Positions 1 through 7,234 of a stretch of 15,619 nucleotides of DNA are shown one piece after another; the stretch's first letter is position 1, and the number at the start of each line of letters is the position of its first letter. Source of the DNA: Dehalococcoidia bacterium (GTDB taxonomy: Bacteria; Chloroflexota; Dehalococcoidia; Dehalococcoidales; RBG-16-60-22); assembly GCA_030613665.1 (NCBI GenBank), contig JAUWLN010000023.1:1-15619 (forward strand), in the 5' to 3' direction. The notes below the pieces were generated by a model that saw nothing but the letters and a program-made list of their open reading frames with translations, searched no databases and was not told the DNA's origin. Made by a program: the position numbers and the translations under genes.

Positions 1-1292
1 TTGAAGTCTACCTGAATGGTCGGGCCCTGCCATGCCTTGCCCAGCGCGCTCTCGAACTTGATATCGATTTTCGGACCGTAGAAGACGCCCTCGCCCGGGT
101 CAACCTCATAGTCGCGACCCGACCGCTCCAGTGCCCGGCGCAGGGTTTCAATAGCCTCCTCCCAGATTTCGGCTGTGCCGGCGTACTTATCGGGTCGGGT
201 GGAGAGTAGTAACTGGTAGTTCTGGAAGCCGAAAGTGTCAATCATAAAGAGGGCGAGGTCCAGAACTCCGACCACCTCGTCTTCCAACTGGTCGGGTCGA
301 CAGAAGATATGGGCGTCGTCCTGGGTGAAGCCCCTGACGCGGGACAGTCCGTGAAGCACGCCGGAGCGCTCATAGCGGTAGACGGTGCCGAGTTCGGCGT
401 AGCGCAGCGGCAGGTCGCGATAGCTCCGCAGTCTGGTCTTGTAAATCGAGATATGCCCCAGGCAGTTCATCGGCTTGAGGATATACTTCTGCCCTTCGAT
501 GTCCATGGGGCTGTAAAGGTAGTTCTGGTAGAACTCAAGGTGCCCGCTGGTTCGCCAGAGGTCCATCCGGGCGAGGTGCGGTGTGAAGACCAGGTCATAG
601 CCGCGTCTGAAATGCTCGTCCTTCCAGAAGTCCTCAATGACGTGCCGGATGACGGCTCCTTTCGGGTGCCAGAGAACCAGTCCCGGGCCAAATTCATCCT
701 GGATGCTGAACAGGTCCAGCTCTCTGCCCAGCTTGCGATGGTCTCTGCGGGCGGCTTCCTCAAGCAGTTGCAGGTGCTCTGTCACGGCCTCTTCGGTGTC
801 AAAAGCAATCCCGTATATCCGTTGCAGCATCGGGCGGTGCTCATCGCCGCGCCAGTAAGCCCCGGCGATATTGAGGAGTTTAAAGGCCTTGATTTCCCCG
901 CTTGATTTCACGTGAGGACCACGACACATGTCCAGGAATGAACCCTGCTGATAGAGACTCACTTTCTCATCGGGCAGGTCGTCTATCAACTCCAGCTTGT
1001 AGGGCTGCGCGGCGAATACCTGCCTCGCTTCTCCTCTGGTCACTTCCTTCCGGACGAACGGAGTATCGCTGGCGATGATTTCTCTCATCTTGTTCTCGAT
1101 GACAGGCAGGTCATCCGGGCTGAGCGGGCGCGGCAAATCAAAGTCGTAATAGAAACCGTCCTCGATTGCCGGGCCGATGCCGAACCTGGCGTCGGGGAAG
1201 ATAGACTGGACCGCTTCCGCCATCACGTGGGAAGCAGAGTGCCGCATGGTCTCAAGGTGCGTTTCTCTTTCTTGCTTTGCTTTCAATGCCAT
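1..1292 (-). CDS. thrS: Threonyl-tRNA synthetase, N-terminal 430 residues (gene runs off the window)
   Basis: Charges tRNA-Thr with threonine in the cytoplasm. The frame is open from the ATG at 1292 to the left edge, so the C-terminal part (rest of the catalytic core and anticodon-binding domain) is missing only because the window ends. The protein starts directly with the editing domain and has no TGS domain, as in short ThrRS forms. Editing-site residues are visible as H18xxxH22 and C123RGPH127. The catalytic core begins near residue 185, with KPMNC (C277, the expected zinc ligand), motif 2 around YRYERSGVLHGLSRVRGF and TQDDAHIF (second zinc ligand, His). The third zinc ligand would lie outside the window. 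Oddity: the residue after C277 is Leu (NCLGH), where most family members I know have Pro. Shine-Dalgarno is weak. A promoter and a hairpin precede the gene. Confidence 0.97.
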   Translation of the reverse strand, partial: MALKAKQERETHLETMRHSASHVMAEAVQSIFPDARFGIGPAIEDGFYYDFDLPRPLSPDDLPVIENKMREIIASDTPFVRKEVTRGEARQVFAAQPYKLELIDDLPDEKVSLYQQGSFLDMCRGPHVKSSGEIKAFKLLNIAGAYWRGDEHRPMLQRIYGIAFDTEEAVTEHLQLLEEAARRDHRKLGRELDLFSIQDEFGPGLVLWHPKGAVIRHVIEDFWKDEHFRRGYDLVFTPHLARMDLWRTSGHLEFYQNYLYSPMDIEGQKYILKPMNCLGHISIYKTRLRSYRDLPLRYAELGTVYRYERSGVLHGLSRVRGFTQDDAHIFCRPDQLEDEVVGVLDLALFMIDTFGFQNYQLLLSTRPDKYAGTAEIWEEAIETLRRALERSGRDYEVDPGEGVFYGPKIDIKFESALGKAWQGPTIQVDF

Positions 1293-1313
1293 TATTAAAA
1301 CCTGTTTATTGAT

Positions 1314-1348
1314 AAAGAAAACCTCTCACCCTGCTCCGAGACGAGAGG
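1314..1348 (-). promoter_or_regulatory. Attenuator-like hairpin in the thrS leader
   Basis: On the minus strand CCTCTC (1348-1343) and GAGAGG (1327-1322) form a 6-bp stem with a 15-nt loop. It is followed at once by TTTTCTTT (1321-1314), the layout of an intrinsic terminator, and sits about 20 nt before the thrS start and after the thrS promoter. It would stop transcription before the gene unless opened, so an attenuation role is inferred. No T-box core sequence (GGTGGNACCGCG type) is seen, and the leader of about 80 nt is too short for a standard T-box. Confidence 0.5.
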
Positions 1349-1379
1349 CTTGACCCATCCCTATCTGTTCATCAGCCCC

Positions 1380-1408
1380 ATTATAGCAGTGCCACCCGAC
1401 GAGTGCAA
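1380..1408 (-). promoter_or_regulatory. thrS promoter
   Basis: Reading the minus strand, TTGCAC (1408-1403), a 17-nt spacer and TATAAT (1385-1380) make a good sigma70-type promoter. The start of transcription is expected near 1373, giving an untranslated leader of about 80 nt before the thrS ATG. It lies back to back with the promoter of the MFS gene. Confidence 0.65.
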
Positions 1409-1424
1409 ACGAGCTGCCTGCGAT

Positions 1425-1454
1425 TTGCCTGACTCCCTGGGAAATCGCTATAAT
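1425..1454 (+). promoter_or_regulatory. MFS transporter promoter, nearly leaderless
   Basis: TTGCCT (1425-1430), an 18-nt spacer and TATAAT (1449-1454). Transcription should start near 1461, only about 8 nt before the ATG at 1469, and no Shine-Dalgarno is visible in that gap. Confidence 0.6.
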
Positions 1455-1468
1455 GAACTTGAAGCCGC

Positions 1469-2614
1469 ATGATAAGACGAGTATTCCCCGTTTTAGCTCT
1501 GGCCATATTTTCTTCCATGCTGGGCGCCGGCATTGTCGTTCCGCTCCTGCCGCTCTATGCCGAAGGCATGGGGGCAACCGGACTATGGCTGGGGCTTATC
1601 TTCGCCAGCTTTGCCATTTCCCGTACCCTGGTCACACCGTTTTTTGGCCGACTTTCCGACCGTAAAGGCAGGAAGCTCCTTCTCGTTATCGGTCTCTTTA
1701 CCTACGCGCTGATTTCATTTACGTACGTCCTGGCGACAGAGGTCTACCAGCTGGTCCTGGTACGACTGGTGCACGGGGTAAGCGGCGCCATGATACTGCC
1801 TATTGCTCAGGCGTATATCGGTGACCTTTCTCCGGAAGGTAAGGAGGGGAAATGGATGGGGTACTCCAATGCCGCCTTTTTCAGCGGCTTTGGTTTCGGG
1901 CCGCTTATGGGCGGAATGCTGGCTGCCCAGTGGGGTATGGATCTCGCTTTCATCACCATGGGTGTATTTAACCTGATAGCGTTTTTTATTGCGATTATCC
2001 TACTGCCCCGGAGCGATTTGAGAAAGTCAGCGACGGCTTTGCCCTTTTCTTTTATGGACATGCGCCGGAGCAGTACCATGGTCGGTCTTTTCAGCTTCCG
2101 GCTGGCAATTGCCCTGGGCAGGTCTTCCTTTTTTACTTTTTTACCGCTTTTAGCGGCTACGCGCCTCGGCCTGCCGGCGGACCTTATCGGGCTCCTGATA
2201 GCAGTTCACGTGCTTTTAATGTCGATACTCGGGATTGTGGGAGGCAGGATGGCCGACATCTTTAACCGGCGGGTGCTGGTGGGCATCGGCAGTATCGTGA
2301 TTTTCGCTTATTTGTTTCTGGTGCCGCTGGCACCGGGTTTCGGGCCGCTGCTGGCGCTGTGTATTCTGGGCAGTATCGGCAGTGCCATTGCCACGCCCCC
2401 TGTCATGGCTTTGACCGTCGAGGAGGGAAGGAAATACGGCATGGGCTCAGCGATTGCCGCCATAACCATGGCGATGAGCATTGGCATGGCAGTGGGACCA
2501 ATTATGACCGGTGCTATTGTCGATTTTATAGATATAAATGCGGCGTTTTATTTCAGTGCCGGGCTTGCCCTGGTTGGCGTGGCTTTATTTATGTGGTTCA
2601 CCCGGGCGCGATGA
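1469..2614 (+). CDS. Major facilitator superfamily transporter, probable drug efflux type
   Basis: A 381-residue inner-membrane protein with about 12 hydrophobic helices. Residues 60-68 carry the MFS motif A of the loop between helices 2 and 3 (GRLSDRKGR). The stretch VRLVHGVSGAMILPIAQAYIG and the glycine-rich segment near residues 138-150 (SGFGFGPLMGGM) match the helix 4/5 region of 12-helix H+-driven multidrug efflux proteins (TetA/Bmr-like). Substrate cannot be told from sequence. The start at 1469 gives a short positively charged N-terminus (MIRR) before helix 1 and fits the promoter just upstream. The gene ends 9 bases before the stop of the convergent symporter gene, with no room for a terminator between them. 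Confidence 0.9.
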   Translation: MIRRVFPVLALAIFSSMLGAGIVVPLLPLYAEGMGATGLWLGLIFASFAISRTLVTPFFGRLSDRKGRKLLLVIGLFTYALISFTYVLATEVYQLVLVRLVHGVSGAMILPIAQAYIGDLSPEGKEGKWMGYSNAAFFSGFGFGPLMGGMLAAQWGMDLAFITMGVFNLIAFFIAIILLPRSDLRKSATALPFSFMDMRRSSTMVGLFSFRLAIALGRSSFFTFLPLLAATRLGLPADLIGLLIAVHVLLMSILGIVGGRMADIFNRRVLVGIGSIVIFAYLFLVPLAPGFGPLLALCILGSIGSAIATPPVMALTVEEGRKYGMGSAIAAITMAMSIGMAVGPIMTGAIVDFIDINAAFYFSAGLALVGVALFMWFTRAR

Positions 2615-2623
2615 AAAGCCCCA

Positions 2624-3997
2624 TCACTGAACTGCCCGGACCCGGCGGTGGATGTAGCTGACCAGGAAAAGAAGCACGCCGCTAATCAGCAATGCCCACA
2701 GGTCCAGATACTTGATGGCGAGCAGCTTGCTGAGCAGGCCGGCAGTGCCGCCGCCGACAAGCGCCGCCATTGCTCCGGCAGGCGTGACCTTCAGGCGATT
2801 TCTGAAGAAGCCGAAAATTACCGGTACAATTACCCCGGAAGCGTAGACCGTATAGGCGAAAAGAAGGGCGCTGATAATGCCATCGAGCATCAGAGCGATG
2901 ACGAGCGCGCATATGCCGAGCAGAATTATTGCCCACCTGGAGCGGGGAAGCACGTTCTCCGGGTTTTCCGTGGGCTTGAATCTTCCGATTATGTCTACGG
3001 TTAGTATGGTACTGGCGCTCAACAGGGTGGTATCGGCGGAGGACATCACGGCGCAGAGCAATGCAGCCAGGACGATACCACTCAGAAGCGGGGAAAACAA
3101 TTCGCTGATGACCGTCGGGAATGCCTGTTCGGGTGTAATGTCGGGGAACATGACGGCGGCACCCATGCCGATTATAGCCACGGCGAAGGCGAGAGGGATG
3201 ATAAGCAATGCGGTCCATAAGATTGCCGTTCTTGCTGCTTTGTCATCCCGCGCGCAGAAGATACGGGAGTACATGTCCGGCCCGACTACGTAGGGCAGGC
3301 CGACGAGCAGCAGGAGAGTCGCCAGCGCGGCGCCGTCAAATTGCGGGCTCAGCGGAAAAGAAAATCGCTCGGCCGGCAGTGAGTTCAGTAATCCTCCCCA
3401 GCCTCCCAGTCTGTCCAGAAATAAAAATAGGCTGGCGAAAATGCCCGCGAAAATCACCAGCGACTGCAGGAAATCGGTGCGGATGATGGCATGTTGGCCG
3501 CCCAGCACGGTATAGGTGACGAAGATGGCGGTGAAAATCACCATCCAGACGTTTGGGTTGCCAACTCCCAGGATGCTCATTATCTTTCCGGCGCCGATAA
3601 TCTGAGCGGCAATGATACCTAGCCAGGAAACGACGATGAGAATGGAAGCCGCCAGGGCCACCCGCTGGCCATACTGCTTTTCCACCAGCTCGGGGAGGGT
3701 ATAGAGTGCCAGCTTCCTGACTTTTCGGGCGAAAAAAAGGCCGAGGAACACCAACCCGATACTGCCCACCAGCAGCCACCACGCTCCCGTCAGCCCCTGT
3801 TTGAAACCCAGTCCCGCCATGCCCAGAGTGGCTGAGCTACCGATAATCGTGGCCAGCAGCGAGCCAACGATGAGCGGGGAAGAGCTTTTTCTTCCGGCAA
3901 CAAAAAAATCATCAGCCTTTTTCGATTTCCGTCGACTAAACAGGCCAACGGCGAGCATGATTATGAAGTAAAGGGCGATGATTGTCAGTACTGTCAT
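2624..3997 (-). CDS. Sodium:solute symporter family (SSS) permease
   Basis: A 457-residue membrane protein with about 13 hydrophobic segments, typical in length for the SSS family (PutP/PanF-like), which imports solutes with Na+. Family signs include the N-terminal helix followed by a basic stretch SRRKSKKADDFFVAGRK, where DFFVAGR is the usual SSS loop, the unwound helix-1-like segment GSSATLGMAGLGFKQG, and the centre with YVVGPDMYSRIF and SSADTTLLSASTI, where Ser/Thr residues of the Na2-site helix lie. The substrate is not predictable. The ATG at 3997 has no good Shine-Dalgarno, and I could not settle on a promoter in the 125 bases upstream. Confidence 0.92.
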   Translation of the reverse strand: MTVLTIIALYFIIMLAVGLFSRRKSKKADDFFVAGRKSSSPLIVGSLLATIIGSSATLGMAGLGFKQGLTGAWWLLVGSIGLVFLGLFFARKVRKLALYTLPELVEKQYGQRVALAASILIVVSWLGIIAAQIIGAGKIMSILGVGNPNVWMVIFTAIFVTYTVLGGQHAIIRTDFLQSLVIFAGIFASLFLFLDRLGGWGGLLNSLPAERFSFPLSPQFDGAALATLLLLVGLPYVVGPDMYSRIFCARDDKAARTAILWTALLIIPLAFAVAIIGMGAAVMFPDITPEQAFPTVISELFSPLLSGIVLAALLCAVMSSADTTLLSASTILTVDIIGRFKPTENPENVLPRSRWAIILLGICALVIALMLDGIISALLFAYTVYASGVIVPVIFGFFRNRLKVTPAGAMAALVGGGTAGLLSKLLAIKYLDLWALLISGVLLFLVSYIHRRVRAVQ

Positions 3998-4099
3998 GCC
4001 GGTAAACTACGCCTTTCGCTGCCTGATGACTCTCTGGTCGTTCTACTATGGAGCCGGATTACTGGAAAGGGAGCGGCGCCTGGTACCCAAAAGAGGGGA

Positions 4100-4117
4100 T
4101 ATCAACGGTTGTTGATA
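4100..4117 (-). terminator. Weak stem-loop after the small CxxC gene
   Basis: A perfect 7-bp inverted repeat TATCAAC / GTTGATA with a 4-nt loop begins 5 nt after the TAA at 4123. In the minus direction it is followed by TCCCCTCTTTT rather than a clean T-run, so it is at best a weak intrinsic terminator. Confidence 0.3.
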
Positions 4118-4122
4118 GGCTC

Positions 4123-4353
4123 TTATTTCCTCGGCTTTTCCAGGCCAATGAGGGCGATTTCTATTGACTGTCCGCATTTGGAGCAGGTGACATTGACCGT
4201 CAGCGGCTGTCTCATCACCCGTTCGGCGACGACAGTAACCATGGAGTCGATGTTGTCCAGGCGGTCGTCAAGCATACTCAGGCGCTTGTTGATGCGTTCG
4301 ATTTCGGCTTTCCTATCATCAGCCACCGAAGCGGCTTTCCTGTCCTGTGCCAA
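4123..4353 (-). CDS. Small coiled-coil protein with a C-terminal CxxC, function unknown
   Basis: A 76-residue soluble protein that I do not recognise as a named family. The first half is charged and helical, with a heptad-like stretch (IERINKRLSMLDDRLDNIDSMVTVV) that should form a coiled coil and dimerise. The second half contains TCSKCGQSIEI, one CxxC knuckle in a predicted beta region, which could bind zinc as a half-site in a dimer (inference). The start chosen is the TTG at 4353, because GGAGG (4365-4361) lies 7 nt before it. A TTG 15 nt further upstream overlaps that Shine-Dalgarno and is unlikely. It is transcribed from a consensus promoter and diverges from the EF-Tu domain-2-like gene. 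Confidence 0.7.
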   Translation of the reverse strand: MAQDRKAASVADDRKAEIERINKRLSMLDDRLDNIDSMVTVVAERVMRQPLTVNVTCSKCGQSIEIALIGLEKPRK

Positions 4354-4385
4354 ATCAAGGCCTCCCAATGGGTTTGATTAACTAA

Positions 4386-4414
4386 ATTATACGTACCGGG
4401 AGACAATATGTCAA
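4386..4414 (-). promoter_or_regulatory. Perfect consensus promoter of the small CxxC gene
   Basis: Minus strand: TTGACA (4414-4409), exactly 17 nt, TATAAT (4391-4386). All 12 bases match the sigma70 consensus. Transcription should begin near 4379, leaving a leader of about 26 nt with the GGAGG site. Confidence 0.8.
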
Positions 4415-4430
4415 AACGGAGCGTCCTGTA

Positions 4431-4459
4431 TTGATTTATAAAGGCCGCGGGAGTATAAT
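4431..4459 (+). promoter_or_regulatory. Promoter of the EF-Tu domain-2-like gene
   Basis: TTGATT (4431-4436), 17 nt, TATAAT (4454-4459). The expected start near 4466 leaves about 44 nt before the ATG, with a strong Shine-Dalgarno AAGGAGGG at 4496-4503. Its -35 lies 17 bases from the -35 of the divergent consensus promoter. Confidence 0.75.
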
Positions 4460-4509
4460 TTCAAAACCAAAAGCTTATTAATAACGGATTTCAGTAAGGA
4501 GGGAGTCAG

Positions 4510-4764
4510 ATGCCTGAGGAGGAAATCGGGAAGGTAAGCGATTTCTTCGCTCATCCGGTGGTCGCCGGCATTGAGCTCACCGGTACGCTGAAAGTGGGTG
4601 ACCTTATCCACATCAAGGGACACACCACGGACATCGAATTTACGGTGAACTCGATGCAGATCAACAATGCGGACGTCACTGAAGCCAAAGCCGGTGACGC
4701 CATTGGAGTGAAGGTGACGGAACGGGTACGAAGCGGGGACAGTGTCTGCAAAGTCACCGACTGA
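4510..4764 (+). CDS. Stand-alone EF-Tu domain-2-like (translation elongation factor-like) protein
   Basis: An 84-residue protein that looks like the beta-barrel domain 2 of translational GTPases with no GTPase domain attached. It has the usual run of short strands: IGKVSDFFAHPVVAGIELTG, then LKVGDLIHIKG, then FTVNSMQINNADVTEAKAGDAIGVKV, and a final RVRSGDSVCKV. In EF-Tu, EF1A and IF2 this fold begins with the same pattern of a variable strand, 'G.L+vGD.i.i.G' and 'a.aGd.vgi.l'. Proteins of this size and type are annotated as translation elongation factor-like in Dehalococcoidia and archaea, and their role is not known to me. It has a strong promoter and Shine-Dalgarno, so good expression is expected. 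Its 3' end faces ribH. Confidence 0.82.
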   Translation: MPEEEIGKVSDFFAHPVVAGIELTGTLKVGDLIHIKGHTTDIEFTVNSMQINNADVTEAKAGDAIGVKVTERVRSGDSVCKVTD

Positions 4765-4828
4765 TTGATTTCGCCGGTTGCTGATTATTAATGCCGACGA
4801 ATCAATAGAGACTTGCCTGCTGGTGACG

Positions 4829-5296
4829 CTAGTCCATAGACTTGAGCAGATTTACCGTTTCGATGGCGCTGACCGCAGCGTCAAATCCTTTGTTGCCCGC
4901 TTTGGAACCGGCACGTTCCACGGCCTGCTCGAGTGTCTCCGTGGTGATGATGCCGTTGATAACCGGCACTCCGGTATCAAGGCTGACGCGGGCTATCCCT
5001 TTGATGGCTTCGGCGGCGATGTATTCCCAGTGCGGCGTGCCGCCGCGGATGACCGCTGCCAGGCAGATAAGGGCGTCATACTTTTTGGACTGGGCCATCT
5101 TCTGGGCAACCAGCGGTATCTCAAATGAGCCCGGTACCCAGGCAACTTCGATGTCTGCCTCGTTGACACCGTGACGCAGCAAAGCGTCCTGCGCCCCTTC
5201 CAGCAGTTTCTGGGTAAAGAAGTCGTTGAAGCGGGAAGCGACGAGGCCGAACTTTAGCCCTTTACCCAGCAGTGAGCCTTCATATCTTTTGCCCAT
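4829..5296 (-). CDS. ribH: 6,7-dimethyl-8-ribityllumazine synthase
   Basis: Penultimate enzyme of riboflavin synthesis. It condenses 5-amino-6-ribitylaminouracil with 3,4-dihydroxy-2-butanone 4-phosphate to give lumazine. The 155-residue length is normal for the family. Characteristic segments are VASRFNDFFTQKLLEGA near residue 19, the WVPGSFEIPLVAQKM segment near residue 53, and CLAAVIRGGTPHWEYIAAEAIKGI near residue 78, the substrate- and phosphate-binding region whose His (in TPHWEY) is catalytic. GVPVINGIITTETLEQAVERAG follows. The ATG at 5296 has AAGGAGAA about 5 nt upstream. It is the last gene of the ribE-ribBA-ribH run and starts 23 nt after ribBA. Confidence 0.96.
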   Translation of the reverse strand: MGKRYEGSLLGKGLKFGLVASRFNDFFTQKLLEGAQDALLRHGVNEADIEVAWVPGSFEIPLVAQKMAQSKKYDALICLAAVIRGGTPHWEYIAAEAIKGIARVSLDTGVPVINGIITTETLEQAVERAGSKAGNKGFDAAVSAIETVNLLKSMD

Positions 5297-5319
5297 AGTC
5301 TTCTCCTTTTTCGCCGGGA

Positions 5320-6552
5320 TTAATCACCATTTTCGGGAGGCATCCCGGTAATTTTCAAGGTATGTCCCATTTTTTCCCGTTTCGTTTTCAGGTAGCGACT
5401 GTTGAACGGGTTCGGTTTCGTGATAATGGGCACGGTCTCCGTAACCTTGAGACCGTAGCTTTCCAGCCCGATTACTTTCTTGGGGTTATTGGTGAGCAGG
5501 CGGATGTTATGCAGTCCCAGTTCGGCCAGAATCTGGGCACCGACGCCGTAGTCCCGCAGGTCCGGGGCAAACCCGAGCGACAGGTTGGCCTCTACCGTGT
5601 CCAGTCCTTTGTCCTGAAGTTCGTAGGCGCGGATTTTATTGTGAATACCTATGCCCCGTCCTTCCTGCCTCATATAGAGGAGGACGCCTCGCCCCTCGTC
5701 AGCGATGCTTTTCATGGCTATCTGGATTTGTTCTCCACAGTCGCAGCGCAGGCTGCCGAATACCTCGCCGGTGAGGCACTGGCTGTGCACCCTGACCAGC
5801 ACCGGTTCATCGGTGGCCACGTCCCCCATCACCATGGCAATGTGTTCATCAGGGTCAATATCGCTTCGGTAGGCGATGGCGGTGAAATTGCCGTGCGGCG
5901 TCGGCAGCTTGGCTTCGGCCACACGGTGCACCAGCCTGTCGTGGCGAAACCGGTAGGAGATGAGGTCCGTGAGGGTCACGATTTTAATCCCGAACCTCGT
6001 GGCCATTCGTTTAAGCTGGGGCAGCCGGGCCATAGAGCCATCTTCTTTCAAAATCTCGCAGATGACTCCGCCTGGATAGAAGCCGGCCATTCTGGCCAGG
6101 TCAACGATGGCTTCAGTATGACCTGCCCTTGCCAGGACGCCGCCCTCTCTGGCGCGCAACGGGAACATGTGTCCCGGCCGGACAATATCCTCGGGCTGGG
6201 TGGTGGGGTCAAGCACCGCCTTTATCGTCTCGGAGCGGTCGGCTGCGGAGATGCCGGTGCTCACTTTGTGCTTGGCTTCGATGGACACGGTGAACGCGGT
6301 AGTGAACTTGGATGTATTATGCTCCACCATCATGGGTATTTGCAGTTCGTCAAGACGCTTGCCGATGATGGGCAGGCAGATAAGCCCGCGGCCATGCTGG
6401 GCCATGAAATTAATGGCATCGGCGGTTATTTTCTCCGCCGCCATGGCCAGATCGCCCTCGTTCTCCCGGTCCTCATCGTCGATTATGATGAGGCACTTGC
6501 CGGCTTTGATGTCTTCAATTGCTTCTGAAATCGTGGCCAAACCGGTGCTCAT
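5320..6552 (-). CDS. ribBA: Bifunctional 3,4-dihydroxy-2-butanone-4-phosphate synthase / GTP cyclohydrolase II
   Basis: Supplies both branches of riboflavin synthesis. Residues 1 to about 200 are the RibB domain, which converts ribulose 5-phosphate to the four-carbon donor, with the metal-binding acidic loop D25DEDRENEGDL, the GISAADRSETI segment and RPGHMFPLRAREGGVLARAGHTEA. Residues about 205-400 are the RibA domain (GTP cyclohydrolase II), with zinc cysteines C259, C270 and C272 in the usual 11-and-2 spacing, then YMRQEGRGIG and LLTNNPKK. The start at ATG 6552 is preferred to the GTG at 6558, since GGAG sits 5 nt before the ATG and would overlap the GTG. It begins 18 nt after the ribE stop. 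All key residues are present, so both activities are expected. Confidence 0.97.
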   Translation of the reverse strand: MSTGLATISEAIEDIKAGKCLIIIDDEDRENEGDLAMAAEKITADAINFMAQHGRGLICLPIIGKRLDELQIPMMVEHNTSKFTTAFTVSIEAKHKVSTGISAADRSETIKAVLDPTTQPEDIVRPGHMFPLRAREGGVLARAGHTEAIVDLARMAGFYPGGVICEILKEDGSMARLPQLKRMATRFGIKIVTLTDLISYRFRHDRLVHRVAEAKLPTPHGNFTAIAYRSDIDPDEHIAMVMGDVATDEPVLVRVHSQCLTGEVFGSLRCDCGEQIQIAMKSIADEGRGVLLYMRQEGRGIGIHNKIRAYELQDKGLDTVEANLSLGFAPDLRDYGVGAQILAELGLHNIRLLTNNPKKVIGLESYGLKVTETVPIITKPNPFNSRYLKTKREKMGHTLKITGMPPENGD

Positions 6553-6570
6553 TTTCACTCCACTGATTTG

Positions 6571-7200
6571 TCATCCGATGGTGAATCCGTGCTCCATCAG
6601 AAATTCCGCGGTCAGACCGCCGGTCTGCGGCTGGGTGAACTGCGCCACGTACTTGGCGATGATATCCACCTCCAGGTTCACCACGTCGCCTTTTTTCCGG
6701 CTGCCCAGGGTGGTATTCTGGCGCGTATATTCAACCACGGAGACACGTAATGAACTGCTGTCCTTTTCCGTTATAGTCAGGCTGATGCCATCTACAGCGA
6801 TAAATCCCTTGGGCACGGCGTAACGCAGGACTTCAGCCGGAGCCTCGAACCGGAGAAGGAGTGCCTCACCTTCCCATTCCAGTGCCATAATGCGACCGGT
6901 ATCGTCAATATGCCCCTGAACCAGGTGTCCGCCCATCTTACCGCCCAGTGCCGTCGGTCGCTCCAGATTAACGCCGTCCCCGGCTTTGAGCAGCCCCAGA
7001 TTGGTGCGCTGCAACGTTTCCGGCATGACATCGACGGAGAACGAAGCGCGGTCAAAATCGGTGACGGTCAGGCAGGCGCCGTTGACGGCGATGCTGTCGC
7101 CCGGATTCATACCGTCAACAACTTTCGGTGCGGCGATGGTCAGCCTGGTGGGCGATGCCGAGATTAACTTACCAATCTCTTCTACTATTCCGGTGAACAT
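6571..7200 (-). CDS. ribE: Riboflavin synthase, alpha subunit
   Basis: Last enzyme of the pathway: dismutates two molecules of 6,7-dimethyl-8-ribityllumazine to riboflavin and the pyrimidine precursor. The 209-residue protein has the two tandem lumazine-binding barrels of the family. The first starts with MFTGIVEEIG and contains DSIAVNGACLTVT; the second starts near residue 96 with GHLVQGHIDDTG and contains FIAVDGISLTIT. The ATG at 7200 is at the canonical N-terminus, with only a weak Shine-Dalgarno. First gene of a three-gene operon with ribBA and ribH. ribD, which often belongs to such operons, is absent from this window. Confidence 0.96.
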   Translation of the reverse strand: MFTGIVEEIGKLISASPTRLTIAAPKVVDGMNPGDSIAVNGACLTVTDFDRASFSVDVMPETLQRTNLGLLKAGDGVNLERPTALGGKMGGHLVQGHIDDTGRIMALEWEGEALLLRFEAPAEVLRYAVPKGFIAVDGISLTITEKDSSSLRVSVVEYTRQNTTLGSRKKGDVVNLEVDIIAKYVAQFTQPQTGGLTAEFLMEHGFTIG

Positions 7201-7234
7201 GGCCTATTCTTAACATAAAATCTGGATTAGCTTT

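Noticed and set aside
309..905. 198-residue plus-strand open frame
   Set aside because: Antisense to thrS, which carries all editing and catalytic motifs.
1293..1373. T-box riboswitch before thrS
   Set aside because: The leader is too short and the conserved T-box core is missing; only a terminator-like hairpin is present.
1326..1577. 83-residue minus-strand open frame over the thrS leader
   Set aside because: It overlaps the MFS start and both promoters and shows no family features. Only its last 10 codons were kept, as a possible leader mini-ORF.
4765..4808. Inverted repeat TTGATTtCG / CGAATCAA between the EF-Tu-like gene and ribH
   Set aside because: It has a long loop, a bulge and no T-run on either side, so it is not a convincing terminator.
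5362..6528. 388-residue open frame on the plus strand
   Set aside because: It lies wholly antisense to ribBA, whose protein is fully conserved. The open frame is a side effect of the GC-rich codon pattern and has no recognisable domain.
7201..7234. FMN riboswitch before ribE
   Set aside because: There is no space for it between promoter and start codon, and none of the conserved RFN segments is seen.
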